Source: Saussurea involucrata (Eukaryota; Streptophyta; Magnoliopsida; Asterales; Asteraceae). From it: a DNA stretch of 64,000 nucleotides. The stretch spans positions 37,493,501-37,557,500 of the forward strand of contig CM066314.1 of the NCBI GenBank assembly GCA_033807775.1, written 5' to 3'. Positions 47,161 through 57,323 of the stretch are shown one piece after another. Made by a program: the position numbers and the translations under genes. Below the pieces are notes generated by a model that was not told the DNA's origin, did not search any database, and saw only the letters and a program-made list of their open reading frames with translations. The first letter of the stretch is position 1. The number at the start of each line of letters is the position of its first letter.

Positions 47161-50100
47161 TTTTAGGTACCCATTTCATAATGGGTCCTTTCTGGTTAGG
47201 CTTGGGGGTGTTAGACTTACCTGTTGGCTTTCCATTCTGTGATGGTGTGCCAGAGGATTTTCTCTGTGTATTCTGAGCAGTCTTAGGATTTTTCCTTTCA
47301 AATGACTGATTTAGAATATAGTGAGGACCATTCAGGTGATTCTGCAACTTTAACAGAAGTTGAATGCAATTGCAGTTGATAGAACATGAAGTTGATTTAT
47401 GCATATTGTTGTTTCTTTTCAACATATGTTGATTAAATGGCACTTGAGATTGAAAAACTTTAGGACCAGATGTCTTCACGTACATTCTGTCTTGGTTTGG
47501 TTTCTTGGAATTAACATTGTTCCTTGGAACAGATTCTTTGGACCAAAAAGTGTTTTTCCTTTGATTTACTGCAGAGTTGGGAACAGGTTTGTCATTGACT
47601 ATCCATTTTCCCTTTTGCTCTGGAGTAAATTTGATTGGTTTATAAGCAAAGGGACCTGAAGTATGGTTCACAGAAACACTTTTTGCTTTCTCTCTTCTCT
47701 TCTATTTCATCAGAAGAAATAATTCTGATACCCTTGTTTTTGAAATCAGGAACTGGTATAAATCTGGATTGATTCTTAAAAAATGTGACAGTTTTCAAAT
47801 CTCCAGACCCAACAAGTACCTGCTTGGGTTTGTGCAAAACGTTCTCTTGAGCACAGAAAATCTGCTCATCCACCTCAGAATCAGAGTCAGAGTCAGAGTC
47901 TAGAAAGTCTCTGGTGGCTCTGGTGGAGGTGTGAGACTCTTTGGGTAACTCAGAAGTCTTTGCTCTGGTGGACTTGAACTTTCTTAATCTTGGTTTTAAA
48001 GCATCAGATGCGGCATTTTCCTCAAGAACTCTTTTAATATCCTCTTCAAAAGATGTTCTTATTGACTCAGAGGTAGGGGAGAAGACTGGTGCTTCAGGGT
48101 TGAGCTCACTCTGTGTTTTAACACCAGAGGACTCAGCCACAGAAGTAACAGACTTCTGGCCCTTAAAAGAGTTGAAGTGAAAATTTTCTTTAGGATCCCG
48201 ACTTTTGACAGAATCAGGGGATGTGATCTCAGCTTTTCCTTGATCAAGATTAAACTTTGCAGATGGTTTTGTAACCTTTTCTTGATCCAAGGAGTCATAG
48301 CTTACATTTCTGAAATTAAGTCTTCTGGTCTTTGAAACATCTGAGGTTTTAGCTCTTTTAAAAACTGCAGTACCAGAGATCACATTTTCTTGGATTTTCC
48401 CAACACATAAGGCAGAGGACAGAGATGTATTCTTCCTTCCAGTGTAGGGAGCAAGGTCACTGAAACCCAGACCTTACGTATCCTTTTGAGAATTGATTTT
48501 TATATGCACATCTTGTGCATCCTGGTACTTTTTGATTAAAATCTCCTTTTTCTGTAAAGATTGGTGTAAAACCTCTCTTTCTCTTTGAAAATAGTCCTTT
48601 AGAGCGACAAAGTTAAGCCTTTCATATTCAGATTTCTTAACCTCTTCTGCCTTTTGCTTTAACACTTCCTCATACTCTTTACACTTTTCAGAAAAGGAAT
48701 TTTCTTTCTGTTTTTGTAAGACTTCTAGCTCAGCTTTTTCTTTGGAGATCTCTTCCTTCTCCTGTTCCAAGAGAGTTTTCTCTCTCTTGTAGAAGGACAG
48801 ATCCTTCTGAGCTAGCTTTCTTAACTCTTTTTCTTCTGAAAACTTTTGTTTCAACAGTTGAAATTCCTCAGTAAGTAAAGACACATGCATTTCCAACTCA
48901 GAGTCAGATTTTGATTCAGAAGTAGAACATACCTTGGCATTGGGTTTGGTAGTCTCCAGCGCTCTGTCGTTTGGCTCTGTTACAGAAAGAGCACATGCAT
49001 TATGAGACACATCTGCCTCTGTTGTTCTCTCTGGCATCTCTCCAGTCATCCAGTCATCTACCTCTTCCAAACTTTCATCATCTATAGCAACCCCACAAAC
49101 ATTGGCCTGCTCTGGTTCGTCATCAGAGGACGAGTCAGAGATCTAATTTTCCATCTCAGCAACATAGCTTCTTTCTCTGTAGTTGTACTTGTACTTGTTC
49201 TTGTAGTAGTCCTGGTCTTTTACCAGTCTACCCTTACAGTTTGCAGAGAAATGGTCGGGTTTGCCATATCGAAAGCATCTTCCATCATTTTGGTTGATGG
49301 GTTGGGCAACATCAGCTTGCTTCTGGGGGGCTGGAGGATTGTACTTCTGTTGTGGTCTTTGCTCTTGTGGAGCTCTGTTGTTACTCTGATGGTGAGGTGC
49401 AGCATAACCTCTGTTCTCGTCTTTCTCTTCTCTCTCATATCTTCCTCTTCTATCAAATACTTTGTTACCAAATCTCTTGTTAAACTTTTGAGTTATTAGG
49501 GCAAGAGATTGGGCCAAAGCATTGATATCATCATCCTCTGATGAACTTTCCTCTGCATCACTTTTAGCAACCAAACTCTTCTTTCCCTTTATCTTTACAG
49601 CCTTCTCTTTCTTTTTCTCTCTGCTAGAGCTTTCTCTGTTGGACTTCCCTTCAGTGGGAGTTTTTGAGTCAGATATCAAAGGTATTGGACCTGCAATGGT
49701 GGATTTGCCCTTTTGTTTGACAACATCCTTCTCTTGTGCAGCAAGAGTGCCATACACATCAGTAAGAGACTATGCATCCAAATCTTGGTTAGCTTGTAGA
49801 GACATGGATAGATTCAACCATTCATCATTTAGACTTTTCAAGAATAAGACATTGTTATCTTCCTTCGACCGAACAACCCCACACTTCTTATATTTGTTTA
49901 TTAAAACATTGAATCTGTTGTAGGTCTGTTGTAAGGTTTCCTCAGGAAGTGCCTTGAAATCATTGTATTCATTAATACATTGGGTCCTTCTGTTCTTTTG
50001 GGTTTTGATACCACCCTCAAGCTAATTTAGAAGATGATCCCAGATTTCCTTTGCAGTAACACATGAGTCTAGTTCTTGGAAAATATCATTGGGAATGGCC

Positions 50101-50405
50101 ATAATCAGAAGTCTAACTGCTTTGAGGTCATTTTCCATTTTTAGCTTTTCTTCCTCAGTAAACCCAATGGTTTTAACCTCGAAGTGAGCAGGAACCTCAT
50201 CAGTAGTTTCTGTTGCGGGTACACGTGGAACCAAAACCATAGGTTGGAATGGTCCATCAGTGACAGATCGCATTAAGTCTCTATCCATCCCATCAAAGAA
50301 GTTAACCATCCTAATCTTCCATTGAGGATATTCATCTCTCAGAAGAGTAGGAGATTTGGTTAGAGAACTAGCTGTGTAGATAGCATTAATGTTGTTATTA
50401 GCCAT
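47161..50405 (-). pseudogene. Element B gag with a long coiled-coil extension
   Basis: Starts MANNNINAIY. The gag core has YPQWKIRMVNFFDGMD and DHLLN. The zinc knuckle near 49270 reads CFRYGKPDHFSANC, with tyrosine replacing the second cysteine. After it comes a ~600-codon stretch with strong heptads (EEFQLLKQKFSEEKEL to QREREVLHQSLQKKEILI, 48890-48500) and a basic tail before the protease. Stops near 50022, 49772, 49143 and 48474 share one frame; a frameshift lies near 47690. Element C lacks this extension. Confidence 0.88.
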
Positions 50406-50681
50406 CTTTTCAGAAAACAGATTACGAAGGTTTTGAAAGATTTTGAAAGAGTTTTAAACTGAAAGTAGATGAACAGTAACCAATGGAACAATAATTTAAG
50501 TAGAGAAGATATTCAAACTAACTAGAAAGCTTAAATAAGTGTTAAATGAACTCTGAAAACTTGTTTTAAACTTTTGAGCAAGAAAAACAGAGTATACTAT
50601 GAAGCTTTTGAAAACAGACACAATCAACAACAATGAATCAACCTGGTTAGATTGGATCGTTTGATTTGAGCAAATCAATCC

Positions 50682-50693
50682 GCTCTGATACCA
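50682..50693 (-). promoter_or_regulatory. Element B tRNA-Met primer-binding site
   Basis: TGGTATCAGAGC in element sense, two bases from the 5' LTR. Confidence 0.93.
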
Positions 50694-50695
50694 AT

Positions 50696-51397
50696 TGTAG
50701 GTTCCCAGATTCAAGTTGTATCACATTAACAACACAAAACAGATAGCAGAAGCATAATATAAAGCCATTAAGTGTAAGTGATTGTGTAGACGATAATGTA
50801 ACAGTGAGAGTATCAACAGTGAACAGTAAATGATAACAAGATCAAGTAAAATAAGCTGCTCGTATATTGATATTTGAATAACACCAAGAACACGTTCAAG
50901 TGTGTGTATTCTGAAATCTCTCAGGAAACAAATCGTACAGTGGTAGTGGAATAGAATGTTGCAGTGTGTGCTCTCACAATTGTGGAAAAAAATTCTTCCA
51001 AAAGCTTACTATTGTGCGTTCCACTACCCTTCTATTTATAGCCTGATAAAGTGAAAGACAGTGTACTATCTAACCCTGCGGTGACACGTGGAAAGTGTGT
51101 CTCCGTTCTTTTAGGGCTTACGTGGAAAGTACGGACACGTGTCTGACACTTAGAGATTTCTACGAGACTTAAGTTTCACAGAGGTCTTCATTTACCAGAG
51201 CTCTTACGCCAGAGCTCTGATGGTCTTCTGGTGTGAAAAGTTCTTCTCGTGGAACAGAAGAAGTCTTCTGCCAGAGCTCTGTCGAGCTCTGATGATCTTC
51301 TGGTGGATTTTCTTCTAAGTATTCTGCCGGATCTCTGATGGTCTTCTGACTTGTAATATTTTCAATACTTTTACATCTTGTATACTTGGGGCTAACA
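50696..51397 (-). repeat. Element B 5' LTR (702 bp)
   Basis: TATAAATA at 51040-51033, with CACGTG at 51085-51090 and 51136-51141; the first of these is lost in the 3' LTR. Same motif cluster as the other LTR. Confidence 0.93.
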
Positions 51398-52513
51398 AAG
51401 ATCGAACATCAACGACTGTACGAGAATCTTCAGTCCTTGGAGATACCTATGTGGAAGTGGGACCAGATTACGATGGACTTCGTAACCCATCTGCCCAGAA
51501 CCCCAAAGGGTTACGACGCCATATGGGTGATCATGGATCGACTCATGAAATCAGCGCATTTTTTTCCTATAAGAGAGTCCTACTCGTTGGAATGTTTAGC
51601 AAAGTTATATATCGACGAGATTATGACCCGTCATGGTGTGCATTCGTCGATAGTGTCGGACCGAGATAGCAGGTTTAGCTCCGCGTTTTGGAAGAACTTC
51701 CAAAGGGAAATGGGGTCGCAGATCAAGATGAGTACCGCTTATCATCCTCAGACTGACGGTCAGAGCGAGCGGACAATCCAAACGTTGGAAGATATGTTAA
51801 GGGCTTTCGCACTAGACTTTCAAGGCTATTGGGAAAAACATTTACCGCTAATTGAGTTCGCTTATAATAACAACTATCAATCGCGTATCAAGGCAGAGCC
51901 GTATGAAGCACTTTACGGTAAGAAATGTCGAACACCCTTGTGTTGGAATGAGGTTGGGGAAAAACAATTAGCCGGGCCAGAGATTGTGCAATTGACCTCG
52001 GACAAGATAGTCCAAGTGCGGGAAAGGCTAAAAATCGCTCGCGATCGACAAAAGAGTTATGCAGATAAGAGACGGAAAGATATATAATTCCAAGTCGGAG
52101 ATAGTGTATTGTTAAAAGTATCCCCTTGGAAGGGAGTTGTCCGATTTGGGAAGCGTGGGAAGCTAAGTCCACGCTACATCGGACCGTTGGAGATCACGGA
52201 ACGAATTGGGGAAGTAGCGTATAGGTTGGATCTACCCGAGGAATTGCAAAGCATTCACAATGCATTTCATGTGTCTAATATGAGGAAGTGTCAGCCAGAC
52301 GTGAATAAAGTTGTGCCACTAAAAGACGTAAGGGTAGACGAGAAGTTAAACTTCATGGAAGAACCCGACGCCATTACAGACTTTAAAGTGAGGAAATCGA
52401 GGAACAAGGAGATCGGTCTCGTAAAGGTACAATGGCGACATCATAGAGGTCCGGAGGCGACGTGGGAGTTGGAATCGGAGATGAGGACGAAGTACCCGCA
52501 TCTTTTCCAATAA
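51398..52513 (+). pseudogene. Element A pol, 3' part: integrase core and chromodomain-like end
   Basis: Resumes after element B. DDE-type integrase core with [45 protein letters not shown] and [11 protein letters not shown] at 52085-52087. Then [17 protein letters not shown] and GPLEITERIG, and a C-terminal chromodomain-like end stopping at 52511-52513. Chromodomains guide integration of this group to heterochromatin marks. Confidence 0.92.
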
Positions 52514-52538
52514 AGAATTCCGGGGACAGAATTCTTTT

Positions 52539-52551
52539 AAGGAGGGAGTGT
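52539..52551 (+). promoter_or_regulatory. Element A polypurine tract
   Basis: AAGGAGGGAGTGT, abutting the 3' LTR. Confidence 0.8.
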
Positions 52552-54210
52552 TGTAACAACCGGGTATTTAATTAAAGAAAAGTGTGATGTAGTGGTCATA
52601 GTGGAATAAGAGAAAGTATGAGGGACCAAAGGGAAAATGGTGAGGAAGTATATAAAGACCCAAATCCCTAAGTCACCTCTTATTTTTCCCATCCTTTGTT
52701 TTGTGGTTTGCGGCTGAGAGAAAAAGAAGAGAAGAAGAAGAATTTTTGGGAGAAATCAAATTGAAGAGGAAATCGTGCAAGGTAATCTCATCCAAAACCC
52801 TCCTCGTTGCTAGTTCATGATTCTTTTATGTTCTTGTCTTCGAAATTGGTGTAAAAACCTTTTGAGTTCAATGTGTTCTCTACCTTAATGTCATTAAAGG
52901 GATTAAAGGGGGTTTTGGTTTTGTGAATCGATTTAGAGGTCAAAAGATGGAATAAATGGGTGTTTTTGGTTGGGGAATGAACCCCAGCGATTGCCTAATC
53001 AAGGCAATGGCAGAAAATCAGATTTTAATCACTTTTGGGGAGTGGGTTTTTCCCCAGTCCGTAGTTATCGGACGTCGCCCCGTCCGGACAGTGGTGTCCG
53101 GACAGTGGGGGTTTCCCGGATGATGCTCGTAGTGTCCGGGTGACGAGGGTTCCCGGGTGAGTTGCACTATCGGTAAGTTCTGGTTTCTGGATGAGATAAT
53201 CGGAAAGTGTAGTACCCGGTAGGAAAGTGTCCGGACAATCATCCGGAAAGTAGTATGTCCGGAAAGTATGTGTGTGTCCGAAAGTATGTGTGTCCGGAAA
53301 GTATGTGTGTGTCCGGAAAGTGCAGTAACCGGACAGTAGGGTCGGACAGTTTAATCTGATGCAAATCTAATATCCTTAGGTGTCCGGTTCGATTAGCTCG
53401 GAGGTATATCAAGAGTGCGTTCAACACTAACATAAGGTGAGTTCCCTAAACCCTTTTTACGTGAAATAAGATGCTAAATGTTTTACTGATTATGGTCTAT
53501 TACGAGCATGAATTGTTTACAAACTTTTACGAATGTTTTCCCATGAAAAATACGTTTTGCATGAAAGACTGTTTAGCATGAAGGATTGATTATAAAGATT
53601 TCACGTCCTGTGATTTATTGTAAGTTATGTGTATGCTATGTAGAGTCGGTCTACAGTCTACACAGTGGGATCAGAGTACCTCGGGATCCGATGATCCCTT
53701 GGGCATTTGTGTTGAGCCGGTAAGAGGGAATTCGTTTTTTTCCTACTCGGATAGAGGGGAGTCTGTTTGGGCCCCGATCGTGGTTAGCTTGTACGATCCA
53801 TAAACACTGTGCAGTTACCATGTTTGATACTCTATGTGAATACTGTTAATGAATTTATGAAATGATTTTTATTCTGTTGTTAAAAGCTGTTTTCGAAGGG
53901 AATTCATTAGATCTTTTGGTCTAACCCTCGCTTTTCAAAAACTAAACCATTTTCAGGTAAACGAAGTATTGGTTCTTCAAGTAAGAACAAAAAGATGGCT
54001 TGAGGATTGAGATGGAGCGTAGAGAGAGACTCCATGGTTTTGCTAGGATACTTATAGATAGAAGCTCTCGGCTGTGGACAAGATGTTTCCGATGTCAATT
54101 TTGTTTAGTTCAGACTTATGTTATGTTAAGACAAGTTTATGATGTAATTTGGGACAAAGTTTTGGGATATCTATTTTATGTTATGCATGTTAATGTTTTG
54201 GGACGTTACA
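52552..54210 (+). repeat. Element A 3' LTR (1.66 kb)
   Basis: TGTAACAACC to GACGTTACA. TATATAAA at 52649. The CCGGA array (53050-53345) has extra units relative to the 5' LTR, while a duplicated 'ggggagtctgcttgggcccc' segment present near 33490-33540 is single here. Confidence 0.93.
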
Positions 54211-54517
54211 GTTCTTGGGAAGGATGAAGATTGGATTTTCATTTTATTTTTTATTGTAAATATTTGATGAAAACTAAAAAAGATATATCTTTTAAAAGTA
54301 ATTTTTATAAAAGATATCCACATCAATTGCCATGTCAACAAAATAAGTGAGGTGGGATCTGCCACATCATCATGGTAATTTGTTAATGGCTAAACTGGTC
54401 ATCTAGGTACTTAAAAGTTTGAGATTTCACATCTCAGGTACCAAAATGAATGTTTTAAAAATATGTTACCTAAAATAAGAATTAAGACAAGGTACGTTAC
54501 TTTTTCATGCAATTTGC
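54211..54517. mobile_element. MULE-like element F, right arm (piece 3 of 3)
   Basis: The complement of 54517-54280 matches 11349-11590 almost throughout (shared: gcaaattgcatgaaaaagta, gagatgtgaaatctcaaac, ttgatgtggatatctttta). It closes the inverted-repeat element opened at 11349. Confidence 0.82.
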
Positions 54518-54669
54518 TATTTTTTAAAAGAAATATATCCAACTCCAACTTTCTCTATTTTGGAGACTACGACGTTGATTATATTTTCTAAAATATTATA
54601 TATATTTAATAAAGTATTATTTTTTCATCTAAATATTTAAATTCATAACTTGTTATTGGTGGAAATCAA

Positions 54670-54721
<52 letters not shown>

Positions 54722-55793
54722 AAGAAACCAAAGATAATGATGTGGCATTTCCTAAGAATTATAAGACCATTTTTCTTTTTTCTAAGACTTTTGATTTTTT
54801 TAAATATTTGATATGGTAAAGACTTTTCCGTCCCTATACTAAAAAGATAAAATTCATTGAGTTATGGTTGTTTTAGTAATTTTAAAAAGTTTAACCTACC
54901 AACCTTTTCATCTTCATTTCAAAGGTGAAACCTCTAAATCTTTTCAACTTCATTCTTAAATGTGAAAACTCAAAACCTTCCCTTTTGTATCATGATTTGT
55001 TCATCACTATATATCGTCATCTTCCTCTCCATATCACTTGATGTATTATTCATATCACAAACCATGCATTGTTTTTCTACAAGATCGTTTTTAGGTAAAC
55101 ACTTTTTCTCCCTCTTCGTCGATCACTTTATTTTCTTCTTACATTTCATAAATTGTTACTTTTCAACAAAATTGTATTCTAGGTTTACTTTGAGAATAAT
55201 AATCCGGGTTCTATTTCTTATTGACTTTTGTTGGGATTTAATTAGATTTATTCTTACTTTTATTTCTATATTTTCCTTAACTTCTTTTAGATGGAAACAT
55301 GGGTTTGTTCATGGAAGCGATTTTAAAGTTTTGATGGCAACGATGGTTCAATGATCGAATCTTGCATGTACGTATTACAATCCATGACACAACCACAACA
55401 AACTTCAATATGTTTTTAATGGTAATTTTTATTTTTTCAGGTTTATTTCGAGAAGACTAATATGAGTATACATTTCTTTTCACTTTTGTTGAGATTTTAG
55501 ATTTCTTTTTTTTCGTTTTCTATATTTTTTTAAGTTTAAATTTTACTAATCATTTTAGCTATGATTAAAATCAAACTTTTTTATTTACAAAAACTTAAAC
55601 ATAATAATGTGTATATCTTTATTTATGTAACAATTGAATACAATAAGAAATTGATTATAATGGATAAATAAAAATAAGATGAAGATGATCACTAATCATG
55701 TCAATGTAATAACTTTTAATTTACACATAAAAAATTCCTTATTGCCATCAATATACATAAATGAAATACTTATAATAACTTACTTTAACAACC
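54518..55793. other. AT-rich DNA with a long (TA)n run
   Basis: About 24 TA units at 54672-54719. From 54720 'aaagataatgatgtggca' resembles sequence found near starts of some plant Helitrons, but no hairpin/CTRR end was located. A diverged direct repeat links 55185-55260 and 55440-55510 (aggttta, gacttttgttggga). The 130-codon frame at 54962-55354 is hydrophobic by composition and has no family features. Confidence 0.5.
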
Positions 55794-57309
55794 CAAACAA
55801 ATTAAACATTTCAAATCATAATAATTAGATTATCCCCAAAACGGGTCCCAAAATTTCTTACATCAATTCAAAATCTGGTTGGCGGAATCAACCTACACAA
55901 CTGAGAAATAACTAACAGACTATAGTGTTACTAAGAGGTCAAGTCTTCCTGCTACGCCCTGCTCACTTGCCAGAGCCCTTCACTACCTGCTTTCCTGAAA
56001 AGGTTTTTAATTTAAAAGAAAGCGAGGGTTAGACCATGAGGTCTAGTGAGTCCCTCAAATAGTTATCAAGCATTTAAACAGAATACCATTTCAGTATGAA
56101 TCGTTCATAAAACAGTTTAGATGAATTCGTTTCGGATATAAATCCGCCCCTCATAAATTGACACCCTGAAGTCACCCTAAGGTGACAACGAGTCAGTCTC
56201 ATGCTGCCTTGCAGGGTCACACCGCCCTTGGCATAAACGGGAACACCCTCCCGACACGAGCTGGCGGGCCCTTCCCTACTTAGTCAATTTACATCAAAAT
56301 CAATGTATGCATACACCCCACATAAAGTTTTAAACATCAATTCATGCAAACAAAGCATAAGCATAAAGCATGGCATTTCTCATCATGTATCCGCTTTAGA
56401 AAAAATATATTAAAACCACACGTTTTAGTTTAGAAAACTCACCTGGTATGCTTACTTTCTTCCTACCGTGCCTTGTACTCCCCAGACGATCTACCTGAGT
56501 CAAAGGATAAACACATAAGCTAACTAACCAACCCGTCCGGACATCACTTTCCTGACACTCTTACTTTCCGGACCTTTCTACCTACCGGACACCACAATGT
56601 CCGGACACCTCTGTTTTCCGGATAACACCACTTTTCCGGATAACACCACTTTTCCGGACACTTAACTTTTCCGGACACCTAACTTTTCCGGACACTATAC
56701 TTTTCCGGACACTATACCCGGTAACCTGCGACAAGGAGCCATCCGTACAACTTCCGGACACCTGCTTCGCAAGGAGGTTTCCGGACGAGGCGCTGTTCGA
56801 GTTTAATGCTCGAAATCCTGCCTAACACCCATTAATCAGCAAGATAACACGACGATTAGCTACATACAGGCCCATTATCGAATCCTACAAAGTTTTACTG
56901 CCTAAACACAACCCAAAGATGCTTAAATCTCCCTTAATGGTTTTAAGCTACTTTATGCAAGAATACTCACAAAACCACAAATTACTAGACGAAATCTTAG
57001 CTGAGGTTATGGATTAAGGATTACCTGATTGATTGCTGCAGAGAACAAACTCCAAAATCCAATCCTCCTTCTGATTCTACCACTTGATGATTCTTCTCTT
57101 CTTGCACAAAAAGCCTCAAACTCAAATGCCCCATTTTCTCTCTAAATTATCAGCCGACACACACCAAATCAGGGAATTGAAAAGATACCTAGGGTTTTGT
57201 GCCCTTTTATACCCCCTCTCTTATTTACCAAATGGCCCCTCGACTTCTACTTTTATTTACAACTCCACACTAACCACAAAAACACTTCGAAAAGGTCTGG
57301 GTCGTTACA
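55794..57309 (-). repeat. Element E 3' LTR (about 1.52 kb)
   Basis: Element sense starts TGTAACGACCC. It has TATAAAAG at 57211-57204 and a CCGGA array at 56540-56790 (units like 'acttttccggacacta'). The far end reads GGGTTGTTAAAG instead of the usual GTTACA, in both LTR copies, so the exact edge is uncertain by a few bases. Confidence 0.88.
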
Positions 57310-57323
57310 ACACTCCCTCCTCA
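57310..57323 (-). promoter_or_regulatory. Element E polypurine tract
   Basis: GAGGAGGGAGTGT in element sense, abutting the 3' LTR. Confidence 0.8.

Larger units (their letters stand above)
37933..51397 (-). mobile_element. Ty1/copia Sirevirus-type retrotransposon B, 13.5 kb
   Basis: 5' LTR at the right (50696-51397), 3' LTR at the left (37933-38634), both 702 bp with about 24 mismatches (3.4% by eye) and no gaps, so older than element C. AAGAT on both sides. Order: LTR, primer site, long gag, pol, spacer with internal promoter, ~1,300-codon extra gene, purine tract, LTR. At least ten nonsense codons and several frameshifts are spread along it. Confidence 0.94.
32324..54210 (+). mobile_element. 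Ty3/gypsy chromovirus A, interrupted by element B
   Basis: 5' LTR 32324-33961, primer site, gag, pol, purine tract, 3' LTR 52552-54210. GTTCT occurs immediately outside both ends (32319-32323 and 54211-54215), a perfect 5-bp duplication. A C-terminal chromodomain-like end (KVQWRHHRGPEATWELE, KYPHLF) suggests the Tekay/Del group. Element B sits inside its integrase at 37933-51397. Without B it is about 8.4 kb. Confidence 0.94.

Noticed and set aside
54962..55354. 130-codon hydrophobic frame that looks like a membrane protein
   Set aside because: T-rich DNA yields Phe/Leu/Ile-rich frames by composition. No family motif or gene-like context.
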